A program made the translations under genes and the position numbers. Positions 10,739 through 18,740 of a DNA stretch of 64,000 bases are shown here, one piece after another. The stretch is taken from contig DATBTT010000011.1 of NCBI GenBank assembly GCA_036559125.1, positions 1 to 64,000 of the forward strand, given 5' to 3'. Source of the DNA: JALYTZ01 sp036559125. Its GTDB lineage: Bacteria > Vulcanimicrobiota > Vulcanimicrobiia > Vulcanimicrobiales > Vulcanimicrobiaceae. The notes beneath the pieces were generated by a model. That model did not search any database. It was not told the DNA's origin and saw nothing but the letters and a program-made list of their open reading frames with translations. How positions within the stretch are numbered: position 1 is the first letter of the stretch; each line of letters opens with the position of its first letter.

Positions 10739-12069
10739 ACGCGCGGATCATCCTCGCCCTCGCGCTATCGCTATGCGCCGCGCTTGGGGCTCGGGCACAA
10801 GCGGCTGAGCCGGCGGTTCCCGTACCGTCCGTAACGGCTTACGACAAGGCGACCATCGTCGAACAAAGCGATGCGCAGAGCGCATTGGTCGGGACCGAAC
10901 TCTTCATCCAAGCGGGTCTCGATCGACAAAAGCCCGCGCAGAATGGTCTGGCCGCGCTGGTAGCCGAGGCAGTTCTCGGCACGCCGGTGGGTACGGCGAG
11001 CGCCACGCGCGTGCCATTACGCGATGCGGTAGCCGCAGCCGGCGGATCGATCGCGTACAACGTAGACGGCCGCGACGTGCGATTTTATCTCGAAGGCCTG
11101 AAGGCCGGTTATGCGAGCACGTTATTGCCGCTGCTCCGGGACGCGCTTGCGAAACCCGACTTCAGCGAAGCTGCGCTCGCGCGAGGGCGGGCGAACCTCG
11201 AAACGAAGATCGCCCAAAACCAGCGCGTCGCGCTGACCGTCGGTATCGAAATGCTCAACCGCACGTTTTATCAGGACTCGGGCGCCGGGCTGCCCGAGTA
11301 CGGTATGCCGGCCACGCTGGTCAATCAAATGCCGCAGGACGCGCAAGCGTTCTATGCGGCCAATTACCGCCGCGATCGCGCCGTCGTGAGCGCCGTAGGC
11401 GATTTGCGTACCGTCGACGTCACGGCATTTCGTTCGTTGCTCGACGCGCTGCCTGCCGGGTCGTCGCAAGCGTTCACCGAGCGCACCGCGCGCCTTCAAG
11501 GAACGTCCCGCGAGTTGGTGACTCACCGGGACATTTCGGCACCGTGGTTGGTGGCCCAGTATCCGGCGCCGGCATTGGGTAGCGCGGATTTTGGTCCGAT
11601 GTTAGTGCTCACTGCATTCATTCAGCGTACGCTGGCCGACGTTTCCGAATTGCCGACGGTCGCCACCAAGTCGTTCGTAGATCAGGGCGTGGGAGCGCTG
11701 TACAATTTCGACGCGCAGCCCGCGAACGTCATCGTTTACGTCGACGGCGGTTTGGGCGATCCGACGCACACATTTTCGACCGCGCTGACGGTGGTGAACG
11801 TTCTCGGGTCGTCAAAACTGCAAGGCAGCATCGACGACATGAAGGCATCCGCCGCCGGAGCGTTTGTGAACGGCGCGACCACGTTGGAAGACCGGGCTTG
11901 GCTTGCGGGCGTCTTCGCGACGCAGAGCACGTCGCCCGACTACTTGAACCGGGCAGTGGGAGCTATTGGGAAGACGTCCATCGCCGATCTTCAGCGCGTC
12001 GCGCGCAAGTATTTCGGCACCCCAACGATCGCGCTCGTGCTTCCGCGATCCGCTCCAGCGTCGAACTGA
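10735..12069 (+). CDS. M16 peptidase-like protein without the zinc motif (second of pair)
   Basis: 444 residues starting at the ATG in the ATGA overlap, with a signal peptide ending near ARAQAAE. The M16 N-terminal pattern is present (GTELFIQAGLDRQKPAQNGLAALVAEAVL), but the HxxEH position reads ALVAE, so it also lacks the metal site. The C-terminal half has NYRRDRAVVSAVGDL, typical of the family. In most Gram-negatives one member of such a pair keeps HxxEH; here neither does. A periplasmic scaffold or chaperone role is possible but unproven. Confidence 0.75.
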   Translation: MNARIILALALSLCAALGARAQAAEPAVPVPSVTAYDKATIVEQSDAQSALVGTELFIQAGLDRQKPAQNGLAALVAEAVLGTPVGTASATRVPLRDAVAAAGGSIAYNVDGRDVRFYLEGLKAGYASTLLPLLRDALAKPDFSEAALARGRANLETKIAQNQRVALTVGIEMLNRTFYQDSGAGLPEYGMPATLVNQMPQDAQAFYAANYRRDRAVVSAVGDLRTVDVTAFRSLLDALPAGSSQAFTERTARLQGTSRELVTHRDISAPWLVAQYPAPALGSADFGPMLVLTAFIQRTLADVSELPTVATKSFVDQGVGALYNFDAQPANVIVYVDGGLGDPTHTFSTALTVVNVLGSSKLQGSIDDMKASAAGAFVNGATTLEDRAWLAGVFATQSTSPDYLNRAVGAIGKTSIADLQRVARKYFGTPTIALVLPRSAPASN

Positions 12070-13175
12070 GCCGCGTCGCCCTCGTTCACGACTACCTGAA
12101 TCAGCGTGGCGGCGCCGAGCGCGTCTTCGCGCACATCGCGCGGGCGTATCCCGACGCTCCGGTGTACACCGCGCTGTTCGACGCGAGAGTCACGGGCGAT
12201 CTCGTCGACCCCGCGCGGGTGCGCACTTCGTATCTCGCACACCTTCCCTACGCGAACCGGTATTTTCGGTATCTCGCGCCGTTCTATCCGCGAGCCTTCG
12301 AACGTTTCGATCTACGCGCCTACGACGTGATCGTCAGTTCCACGACCGCTTGGGCCAAGGGCGTCATCGTTCGTCCCGACGCGGTTCACGTGTGCTACAT
12401 AAACACCGTGAGCCGGTTCGCGTTTGCCTACGATCAGTACGTTGGCGGTTTCGGCCTCAAGAGTATGGCGCGCCCGATGATCGACGCGCTCGTTCGGTGG
12501 GATAAAGCAGCGGCGCAGCGCCCGACGCGCTTCGTCGCGAACTCGCGTAACGTTGCCGACCGAATCGCGCGCTACTACGGACGCGAAGCCGACGTGTTGC
12601 CGTGCCCGGTCGACGTCGACCGCTTCACCGTCGGCTCGGGTGCGGGTGACTATTTTTTCATCGCGTCGCGATTGCTGCCGTACAAGCGCATCGATGTCGC
12701 GATCGAAGCGTCGCGCATCGCGGGAGTGCCGTTGCTCATCGCCGGAACGGGGCCGGACGAACAACGATTGCGCGCGCTTGCGGCGCGGACCTCGACGGTT
12801 ACGCTCTTAGGGTACGTCGACGACCGTGCGATAAACGATCTGATGGGTAACGCGCGCGCGGCGCTTTTGCCCGGCGAGGAAGACTTCGGTCTCGTGCCGC
12901 TCGAAGCGGCGGCCGCGGGCCGTCCGGCCATCGCATACCGGGCCGGCGGCGCGCTTGAGACGGTTCTCGAAGGGCAAACCGGCGAGTATTTTAACGAACC
13001 CACCGCGGAGTCGCTCGCGTCGGCCCTGCGCGCGTTCGACGGTTCCCGCTACGACCCGCACGCATGCCGCTCGCACGCCGAAACCTTCGCCCCCGTCCGA
13101 TTCATCGAGCGTCTGCGCGCAATCGTCTCGTCATCCCGAGCCTGTCGAAGCACCCAGCTCGCGAAGCAGACGTAG
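12066..13175 (+). CDS. GT4-family glycosyltransferase
   Basis: Retaining GT-B glycosyltransferase of about 369 residues. The N-terminal domain opens with RVALVHDYLNQRGGAERVF; the C-terminal donor domain has FFIASRLLPYKRIDVAIEA, LLIAGTGPDEQRL and the E(x7)E motif in GEEDFGLVPLEAAAAGRPAIAY. No ATG, GTG or TTG lies in frame near the conserved start; the only fit is a CTG at 12066 inside CTGA, mirroring the ATGA overlaps used elsewhere in this run. The last residues (SRACRSTQLAKQT) come from a REP-like repeat, and the 3' end overlaps the convergent gene by 45 bp. Donor and acceptor are unknown; cell-envelope glycan synthesis is likely. Confidence 0.88.
   Translation: MSRVALVHDYLNQRGGAERVFAHIARAYPDAPVYTALFDARVTGDLVDPARVRTSYLAHLPYANRYFRYLAPFYPRAFERFDLRAYDVIVSSTTAWAKGVIVRPDAVHVCYINTVSRFAFAYDQYVGGFGLKSMARPMIDALVRWDKAAAQRPTRFVANSRNVADRIARYYGREADVLPCPVDVDRFTVGSGAGDYFFIASRLLPYKRIDVAIEASRIAGVPLLIAGTGPDEQRLRALAARTSTVTLLGYVDDRAINDLMGNARAALLPGEEDFGLVPLEAAAAGRPAIAYRAGGALETVLEGQTGEYFNEPTAESLASALRAFDGSRYDPHACRSHAETFAPVRFIERLRAIVSSSRACRSTQLAKQT
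13129..13150. repeat. REP-like repeat copy at a convergent gene junction
   Basis: A single copy in the orientation CGTCATCCCGAG then CCTGTCGAAG. It lies inside the 45-bp overlap of two convergent glycosyltransferase genes, encoding the C-terminal tail of the plus-strand protein and, read on the minus strand, the tail ASTGSG and TGA stop of the other. Same family as the copies at 45, 20941, 29819, 42837 and 43077. Confidence 0.75.
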
Positions 13176-14156
13176 CGTTTGGTTTGCGGGCGCGTCGCGG
13201 TCGATGCGGGCGGCGCGGGCGAGCGAGCGTCGCCGTAGATCGGCGCGCAGCGCATCGTCTTCGATAACGCGGCGCAGGGCCGCGCTCCATGCATCTCTGT
13301 CGAGCGGCGGCACGAGGAGTGCGGCGCCGTCGCAACTTTCGGGCAATGCTGCGGCGTCGGCGGCGATGACGGCGGCGCCACAGGCCATCGCCTCGACCGC
13401 CATGATTCCGTACCCTTCGGCCACCGATGGTATGGCGACCGCATAGGCGTGTTGGTAGAGTTCGCGCAGGTGCTCGTCGTCGGGACGCACGCGGTCGTGA
13501 ACTATATTCGAGTCGCGCAAGGTCGCTTCGTCTGCGTCGCGCAACGTGCCGGCTACGACGAGCGTCACGTCGCCGTCGGGGAAGGCGCGTTCGAACGCGC
13601 CGAAGAGCGTGACGGCGTTCTTGCGCTCGTCAGGTCCGCCGACGAAAAGCACGTACGGCCGAAGAACCGGCTGCGCCGGCATCGGCTGCCAGAATGGGTC
13701 CGGCACGGGTGCGATTATGCTGAAGCGCGATGCATCGACGGCGCAGGCGTGCGCGAGTTCGTTGGCCGACCAATGCGAAACGGTGGCCAAGCGGTCCGCG
13801 ATGCGGAGCGCGCGGCGAATCGGCCGTCGTTCGCGCCATCGAGCGATCGGATCGCCAGCGGGGTGCGTGAACGCAAACGCGTCGTGAACGGTCACCATTT
13901 TTGGGGCAGGCAACTCGAATCGCACGCCGTTCCACGGATACCAGACCGCGTCGAAGCGCCGCGTTCGCGCCGCGCGCGCCGTTTCGACGGCGCATCCAAA
14001 TTCATTCTGCAAAATCGGGACGTGTGAGGGGTCGCGCACCAGCAATGTTATTGCGAGATCGGCCCGTTCGCGAAAATCCGTAAGGATCGTGCGCGCGTAG
14101 CGGCCCATGCCGCGACGATCGGCTACGAGATTGAAGGCGTCGACGGCAACGCGCAC
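13131..14156 (-). CDS. GT4-family glycosyltransferase
   Basis: 341-residue GT-B glycosyltransferase. N-terminus MRVAVDAFNLVADRRGMGRYAR has the glycine-rich acceptor loop; PKMVTVHDAFAF and ATVSHWSANELAHA follow. The donor domain has YVLFVGGPDERKNAVTLF and the E(x7)E site in PSVAEGYGIMAVEAMACGAAVIAAD. The C-terminal ASTGSG and stop come from the REP-like repeat. It begins 4 bp after the CPBP gene stop and is the last gene of the minus-strand YabE-rsmA-CPBP run. Substrate unknown; likely polysaccharide or lipid glycosylation. Confidence 0.88.
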   Translation of the reverse strand: MRVAVDAFNLVADRRGMGRYARTILTDFRERADLAITLLVRDPSHVPILQNEFGCAVETARAARTRRFDAVWYPWNGVRFELPAPKMVTVHDAFAFTHPAGDPIARWRERRPIRRALRIADRLATVSHWSANELAHACAVDASRFSIIAPVPDPFWQPMPAQPVLRPYVLFVGGPDERKNAVTLFGAFERAFPDGDVTLVVAGTLRDADEATLRDSNIVHDRVRPDDEHLRELYQHAYAVAIPSVAEGYGIMAVEAMACGAAVIAADAAALPESCDGAALLVPPLDRDAWSAALRRVIEDDALRADLRRRSLARAARIDRDAPANQTLRLLRELGASTGSG

Positions 14157-14160
14157 CGGT

Positions 14161-14928
14161 TCACTGTTTGAGCAGCGCGGGATCGACGAAGAGTGCGACG
14201 ATCGTGACGCTGTTGAAGAGCGCGTGGGTGATCATCGACGTCCAGGCGTTGCGCGTTTTGTAGTACACCGTGCAGAGAATGATGCCGCCGATTGCGAGCG
14301 GGACGAATGCGTATGGATCCGCGTGCGCGAGTCCGAAAACGATGGCGCTCACGATCGCGCCGCCCCAGAATCCCCAGTGTCTGCGGACGGCGTTGAAGAT
14401 GAAGATGCGAAACGAGAACTCTTCCATCAACGGCGCCCCGACGAGCGCGACGACGGCGAACACGGCCTTCATGCCGGATTTGTTGATGCTCAGCGCAATC
14501 TTGATGACGTCCTGTTGATGTTTGACGTGGAAAAACGATTCGATCGCACTTCCGAGCAGATTGACGACGAGTACCATGGCGATCGCGCCTAAAACGGCGA
14601 TGCCGACCTGTCGCCACGTCGGCACCGTGAAACCGAGATCGCGCAGCGAGAGCCGCGCGAGTCGTGGCAGGATTAAAACCAAAAAAACGACGATCGCGAT
14701 ATCGAGGATGATTTGCAACCCTAGCGCCAAGCCTAGCGTGGGATGCGTTAGAGAAAGCGGCCCCGCGCCGGTAGACCGTAAATAGATGCCGACCACGATT
14801 GCGCTGACGACCAGGATGAGCAGCAGCAAGCCGATGGCGACGGCGATGCTCCGCCACCACGAGAAGGCATCAGGAAGCCAGTGCGTCGGCCAGTCGGGCG
14901 AAGTCGGCGATGCTGAGCTGTTCTCCAC
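14161..14928 (-). CDS. CPBP-family intramembrane metalloprotease
   Basis: A polytopic protein of about 255 residues from the GTG at 14928, which has GGAG just upstream; a longer ATG form from 14997 is possible. About six hydrophobic segments. CPBP (Abi/Rce1-like) motifs are intact: EEFSFRIFIF (EExxxR), FGLAHADPYAF (FxxxH) and HALFNSV (HxxxN-like). Bacterial relatives act as CAAX-type proteases, bacteriocin self-immunity factors or sigma-regulator proteases; the role here is unknown. Its 5' end overlaps the 3' end of rsmA by about 59 bp, so expression is coupled. Confidence 0.82.
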   Translation of the reverse strand: MENSSASPTSPDWPTHWLPDAFSWWRSIAVAIGLLLLILVVSAIVVGIYLRSTGAGPLSLTHPTLGLALGLQIILDIAIVVFLVLILPRLARLSLRDLGFTVPTWRQVGIAVLGAIAMVLVVNLLGSAIESFFHVKHQQDVIKIALSINKSGMKAVFAVVALVGAPLMEEFSFRIFIFNAVRRHWGFWGGAIVSAIVFGLAHADPYAFVPLAIGGIILCTVYYKTRNAWTSMITHALFNSVTIVALFVDPALLKQ

Positions 14929-15709
14929 GTATCTCCGGATCGATTCCGATGCTCTCGAGACAGTGCGCGACGTCCGCGCGTCGTACGCCGAGTGCAAGGG
15001 TCAGGCTATTTGCGAGCGTTTTGCGGCGGTACGCGAACGCACCGCGCACGACCTGCCGGAAGCGCGCGAGGTCGAGCACCGGCGCAAGCGGCGTCTGGCG
15101 ACGAACCAGCCGCACGACCGTCGATTGCACTTTGGGGCGCGGATAGAATGCATTGGGGCCGAGCGTGAACGCGCGTTCGACTCGCATCATGTATTGCACG
15201 GCGACGCTCAAACTTCCATAGGCCGGCGTCGACGGCTTGGCGACAAGCCGGTCGGCGACGTCTTTTTGGATCATGGCGACGACCGTCTGCGGACCGCCGT
15301 CCATCTCTGCGAACTTCGTGATCAGCGGAGTCGCGACGTTGTAGGGCAAATTGCCGGCCATGCGCCACGATCCTTGGCGAGCGAATGCGGCGTAGTCGAA
15401 CGTCAATGCGTCGGCGTGTTCGATCGATACGCCGGCGAGCTCTACACGATCGCGAAGAATGCGAATCAAATCTTCGTCGAGTTCGAGCACGGTGACGTCT
15501 TCGTGGAGCATCCGCAGGGCAACGCTGAGCGCGCCGGTCCCCGCCCCGATTTCTAAAACGCGAAAATCCCCCGGGCAATCCGAAGGATTTTCAATGATCA
15601 GGCGCGCGATTTTCGATGCCGTACCGGCGTCCATCAGGAAATTTTGCCCGAAACGCTTTTTTGGCTTGAGACCGTAGCGTTCGAGCAGCGCTCTCGGGTG
15701 CTGTGACAT
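14870..15709 (-). CDS. rsmA: 16S rRNA (adenine1518-N6/adenine1519-N6)-dimethyltransferase
   Basis: KsgA/RsmA dimethylates two adjacent adenines in helix 45 of 16S rRNA late in 30S assembly. 279 residues from ATG 15709, giving the typical start RALLERYGLKPKKRFGQNFL. SAM motif I VLEIGAGTGALS, motif II VLELDEDL, and the adenine-methylase motif NLPYNVATPLI are intact, and the C-terminal AFAYRRKTLANSL helix is typical. It follows the YabE-like gene by 16 bp, echoing the yabE-rnmV-ksgA order of Bacillus. A longer open frame upstream only reads through the YabE gene. Confidence 0.95.
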   Translation of the reverse strand: MSQHPRALLERYGLKPKKRFGQNFLMDAGTASKIARLIIENPSDCPGDFRVLEIGAGTGALSVALRMLHEDVTVLELDEDLIRILRDRVELAGVSIEHADALTFDYAAFARQGSWRMAGNLPYNVATPLITKFAEMDGGPQTVVAMIQKDVADRLVAKPSTPAYGSLSVAVQYMMRVERAFTLGPNAFYPRPKVQSTVVRLVRRQTPLAPVLDLARFRQVVRGAFAYRRKTLANSLTLALGVRRADVAHCLESIGIDPEIRGEQLSIADFARLADALAS

Positions 15710-15725
15710 CAGTAGGTTACGCGTG

Positions 15726-16766
15726 CTATTTGAGTCGGTACACCGTAACGACGCGGCGCCCGAAGCGTATCGCATCGGAGAGCGAGTTGAATCCGAGGTC
15801 GATGCGGTTTCCGCGAATGGCGCCGCCCGTGTCGCCGGCAAGGGCGACTCCGTAGCCCGGTATATAGAGTTTCGTGCCCAACGGAATGACGCGCGGATCC
15901 ACGGCGACGATTCCGTGTCCGGCGCGGTATCCCGAAGCGGTATAGCCGCTGCATCCCGCGCACTGCGCGGTGTACGCAGTTGCGACCATGTCGACGGCCG
16001 CGGAAGCGATATACGAGGTCTTTTGCAAGCCGCGTCGCGCGAGTTGCGCGAATCCCGCCCATTCGCCGATGCCTTGCGCGATGATCCGATCCTTCGGTTT
16101 ACGCACGATGCGCGAAGCGACGATTTGCTTTTGTAATTTACCGTTGCGCCGCGTGTAACGCACCATAAGGTCGCGTTCGCCCGCTCTCCCGCGAGAAACA
16201 ATCTTGGTTTTCCCGGGCGGCAACTTCAAATCGATCTTTTTAATAGTATGGATGGCGATCGCGCGTTTTTCCGATCGGACCCACTTCGTGACGCGGATGA
16301 CGCGAACGGTTGAGTCGGCGACGATGCGATTGGATAGCGATGGATACACTTCGTCGTCTTTATCGAGATTAATGCCTTGTTCTTCGAGCAACGCACCGAC
16401 GTCGCCGGCAGCGCTCAGCAGCGTTCGTTTGCCGCGAGCGGTAATTAAGTGCACGGGTACCGCCGCGTGATAGTCGATGACGATGTTGTCCGTCAGGGGC
16501 TGATCGGCGCCGGGTCGCACGTAGTCTTTTTGGCCTAGCGTGATGCCGCGTTCGCGCAGGAACGCACCGACGGTGGCGGCGGTCGTCACATGCTGCGTAA
16601 CCGTGTCGTCCGATTCGAACGAAACGACGTGGCGCACGGGCTGCACTGCAAGCGCCGCCGCGATCGCGGAAGACGGATGAGTGGCAAAACCACCTATGAC
16701 CAAACCGATGGTGAGAACGCCGACGACGAGCACGTTGCTCGCTCGTGAGGGGCCGCGTCCTATCAA
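15726..16766 (-). CDS. YabE-like G5/3D-domain cell-wall protein
   Basis: 346-residue exported protein: N-terminal membrane segment (12-40), two DUF348 repeats (about 46-90 and 103-145), a G5 domain (about 150-225), and a C-terminal 3D domain with MVATAYTAQCAGCSGYTASG, GIVAVDPRVIPLGTKLYIPG and GNRIDLGF carrying the three catalytic aspartates. YabE and Rpf-like proteins of this build remodel peptidoglycan. A TTG start is supported by AAAGGAG 5 nt before it. It heads the operon with rsmA and has a long structured leader on the minus strand (16767 to about 16964). Confidence 0.9.
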   Translation of the reverse strand: MIGRGPSRASNVLVVGVLTIGLVIGGFATHPSSAIAAALAVQPVRHVVSFESDDTVTQHVTTAATVGAFLRERGITLGQKDYVRPGADQPLTDNIVIDYHAAVPVHLITARGKRTLLSAAGDVGALLEEQGINLDKDDEVYPSLSNRIVADSTVRVIRVTKWVRSEKRAIAIHTIKKIDLKLPPGKTKIVSRGRAGERDLMVRYTRRNGKLQKQIVASRIVRKPKDRIIAQGIGEWAGFAQLARRGLQKTSYIASAAVDMVATAYTAQCAGCSGYTASGYRAGHGIVAVDPRVIPLGTKLYIPGYGVALAGDTGGAIRGNRIDLGFNSLSDAIRFGRRVVTVYRLK

Positions 16767-16965
16767 CTCAACTCCTTTCCTGACGGGACATCAGTTCAAG
16801 ACCGAGCTGAGGCGGCTTTACGAAGCCACCTTCAAACGGGACGAACGGGATGTCTTTAGAGGCGGTCTATTGGTTGACGGATCCAGTATGAGGAAACGCC
16901 AAAAACCCTTACATGGGCCAGGCCGGGGCTGCTTGCTTGGAAGCCCGGCCACTAATCAACTGACT
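16767..16965 (-). promoter_or_regulatory. Structured 5' leader of the YabE-like gene, possible riboswitch
   Basis: Seen: an untranslated leader of about 200 nt. A 9-bp stem GGCCGGGCT / AGCCCCGGCC (one bulge, about 16921-16950), a perfect stem GGTGGCTT-CGTA-AAGCCGCC (16811-16830) and finally the AAAGGAG ribosome site. Between them lies GGATCCGTCAACC, which resembles the 3' conserved element (GAAYCCGUCAGC) of the ydaO/yuaA cyclic-di-AMP riboswitch. That riboswitch class often precedes G5/3D/Rpf-type cell-wall genes. The other conserved ydaO blocks were not found, so the class is only a guess. Confidence 0.35.
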
Positions 16966-16970
16966 CGGGC

Positions 16971-16979
16971 ACTATATCA
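16971..16979 (-). promoter_or_regulatory. Extended -10 promoter for the YabE-rsmA operon
   Basis: On the minus strand the sequence reads TGATATAGT: an extended -10 (TG, one base, TATAGT) with no good -35. It would start transcription near 16964, just before the structured leader. Confidence 0.35.
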
Positions 16980-17114
16980 CGCCTCATTCTTAACCGGAAT
17001 ATGGCAAAAGTCATAGCATAAGGAAGGTTCTCCCTTTTTCGGGGATCCCCGCCGGCTGGCCGGCCGCGAGCATCGCAGGCGCGACGGCGGAACCCGGGAA
17101 AGAGCGCTACGATC
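16980..17114. other. Remainder of the divergent intergenic region
   Basis: Between the YabE leader and the plus-strand glycosyltransferase at 17115. It holds the palindrome GGGGATCCCC (17041-17050), a GC-rich patch GGCTGGCCGGCC, and GAAAGAG as a ribosome site for the downstream gene. No clear sigma-70 promoter was recognised on the plus strand. Confidence 0.4.
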
Positions 17115-18260
17115 ATGCGCGTGGGATTTTTTACCGAGGTTTACCGTCCCGTCGTAAACGGTATCGTCGCTTCGATCGACGGGCTCGCTGAAGGTTTGCG
17201 CGCGCGCGGCCACGAGGTGTACTGCTTCGCGCCGAAGGTTCCCGGCTACGTCGAAACCGACGGCCCGGTCTTCCGGATGCCTTCGCTCCCGTTGCCGATG
17301 TCCACGCCCTATCGGCTGACCATCCCCCTAGTGAGCCGCCGCAACCGCATTGGCGTGATAAAGAAACTGAGCATCATTCACGCGCATTCGCCGTTCGTGA
17401 CCGGCTGGATGGCGCAGAGGTACGCGCGCCGTTATGGGATTCCGTTCGTCTACACGTACCACACGCGACTTGAAGAGTACGCGCACTACGTCCCCTTCGA
17501 CGAACACGCGACGCGTTTTGCCGCCACGCAACTAACGCGAAACTTCGCGAACCTCGCCGATACGGTGATCGTGCCGACGTTGGCCATGCGCGACCGTTTG
17601 CTCGAGCTTGGCGTGACCCGGCCGGTCGAGATCGTGCCGAGCGGCATCGATTTGCGGTTCTTCGGCAGCGGGACCCGCCGCCGGGAGATCCGGGAGGGCC
17701 TCGGCGTGCGCGAGGGTGACCGGCTGCTGCTCTTCGTATCGCGCCTGGCTCGTGAAAAAAACGTTGACCTGCTGCTGGACGCGCTCGCGCGAAGCGCCGA
17801 CCCGACCCTGCGCCTGGTGTTGGCCGGCGACGGTCCCGAGCGCGCGCCCATCGAGGAACGGGTCCGCGATCTGGGGCTCTCCGGTCAGGTGTCATTCGCC
17901 GGAGGGGTGGAGCGCGTGCACCTCCCCGATTTGTACGCGAGCGCCGACGCCTTCGTGTTCCCCAGCGTCAGCGAGACCCAGGGGCTAGTCTTAGCCGAGG
18001 CCCTCGCCGCCGGGGCGTTCGTGATTGCAGCCGAGGCGCCGCAAAGCCGGGACGTGTTGGGCGGCGCCGGTGTGGTCGCGGCCGCCGATCCGGCGGCTTT
18101 TGCCGCTGCGTTCTTGGCGGTCCCGAAGACTCCCGATCCCGCCGTCGACCGGCGCGCGCGGGAAGCGGCGACCCGTTTCGGTCTCGACGAGCAGACCGAA
18201 CATGTGGAAACGCTGTACGAGCGACTGCTGACGCGGGAGCCCGAAGCCGTAGGCAGTTGA
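17115..18260 (+). CDS. GT4-family glycosyltransferase (diacylglycerol-glucosyltransferase-like)
   Basis: 381-residue GT-B enzyme. The N-terminus MRVGFFTEVYRPVVNGIVAS, the segment IIHAHSPFVTGWMAQ and FVYTYHTRLEEYAHYVP are characteristic of the GT4 subgroup that contains 1,2-diacylglycerol 3-glucosyltransferases and related lipid glycosyltransferases. The donor domain has LLLFVSRLAREKNVDLLLDA, LVLAGDGPERAPIE and FVFPSVSETQGLVLAEALAAG. Function as a glycolipid synthase is inferred from subgroup resemblance. Its stop codon lies within the -35 box of the next, SOS-type promoter. Confidence 0.85.
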   Translation: MRVGFFTEVYRPVVNGIVASIDGLAEGLRARGHEVYCFAPKVPGYVETDGPVFRMPSLPLPMSTPYRLTIPLVSRRNRIGVIKKLSIIHAHSPFVTGWMAQRYARRYGIPFVYTYHTRLEEYAHYVPFDEHATRFAATQLTRNFANLADTVIVPTLAMRDRLLELGVTRPVEIVPSGIDLRFFGSGTRRREIREGLGVREGDRLLLFVSRLAREKNVDLLLDALARSADPTLRLVLAGDGPERAPIEERVRDLGLSGQVSFAGGVERVHLPDLYASADAFVFPSVSETQGLVLAEALAAGAFVIAAEAPQSRDVLGGAGVVAAADPAAFAAAFLAVPKTPDPAVDRRAREAATRFGLDEQTEHVETLYERLLTREPEAVGS

Positions 18261-18286
18261 CATCGAACATATGTTCGGCTTATTAT
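18257..18286 (+). promoter_or_regulatory. Sigma-70 promoter with an embedded LexA (SOS) box
   Basis: TTGACA at 18257-18262, an 18-bp spacer, TATTAT at 18281-18286. Inside the spacer is the perfect 14-bp palindrome CGAACATATGTTCG (18264-18277), an exact match to the Gram-positive/actinobacterial LexA consensus CGAAC-N4-GTTCG. LexA bound here would block RNA polymerase, so the downstream pair of genes should be induced by DNA damage. The GTG at 18293 falls at the expected transcription start, suggesting a leaderless message. Confidence 0.85.
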
Positions 18287-18292
18287 GGGTAC

Positions 18293-18727
18293 GTGAACAC
18301 CATGGCACAGCAGAAGACGTATCCGAAGGTCCAAGCGACTGTCGGCTTCGCGGCCGACGCCAGTGGTGAAGGCGTGGCGTACGCCCGGTTGAAGGGCATC
18401 CGTGGTGAAGGGCTGGTTCGCGTCCCATTCGGCGTGAAGCGGTACCCGGCACTCTTGGAGCGCGAGATCGGTTATGCCGCGCTCACCGCCGTGGCGGTTC
18501 ATTTGCGTAAGCGGGGCGTCGTACAAATCGACGTTGCGGTCGACGACTCACAGTTAGCGGCCGACCTTCGCGAGCGGCGTGACGTGCCTGAGGCACTCTC
18601 GATGGCATACGTGCGGTTGGGATGCGCACTCAATGCGTTTGCCGACTATCGGCTCGTCGACGTCGACGGAGCCTCCGATCTCACGGCTCGTGCAAAAGCG
18701 GAAGTGGCGATGCACGTCGCGGCCTAG
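18293..18727 (+). CDS. Putative RNase H-like protein under SOS control
   Basis: 144 residues from GTG 18293 (alternative ATG 18302). No close family is recognised, but the layout fits an RNase H fold: strand with D22 (FAADASGEGVAYA), helix with E58 (REIGYAALTAVAVHLRKRG), strand with D84/D85 (IDVAVDDSQLAADL), a Tyr/Arg/Phe helix (AYVRLGCALNAF), and a last helix with D129 (ASDLTARAKAEVA). These acidic residues fall where the D-E-D-D tetrad of RNase HI/RVT_3 proteins lies. The LexA box and the downstream alkylation-repair glycosylase (13 bp away) point to DNA repair. The fold is inferred; activity is unproven. Confidence 0.7.
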   Translation: MNTMAQQKTYPKVQATVGFAADASGEGVAYARLKGIRGEGLVRVPFGVKRYPALLEREIGYAALTAVAVHLRKRGVVQIDVAVDDSQLAADLRERRDVPEALSMAYVRLGCALNAFADYRLVDVDGASDLTARAKAEVAMHVAA

Positions 18728-18740
18728 CTAACTCTCCGGA

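Noticed and set aside
14929..14997. Longer start of the CPBP protein
   Set aside because: The added residues (Ser/Arg-rich) look like an rsmA shadow; GTG 14928 has GGAG just upstream.
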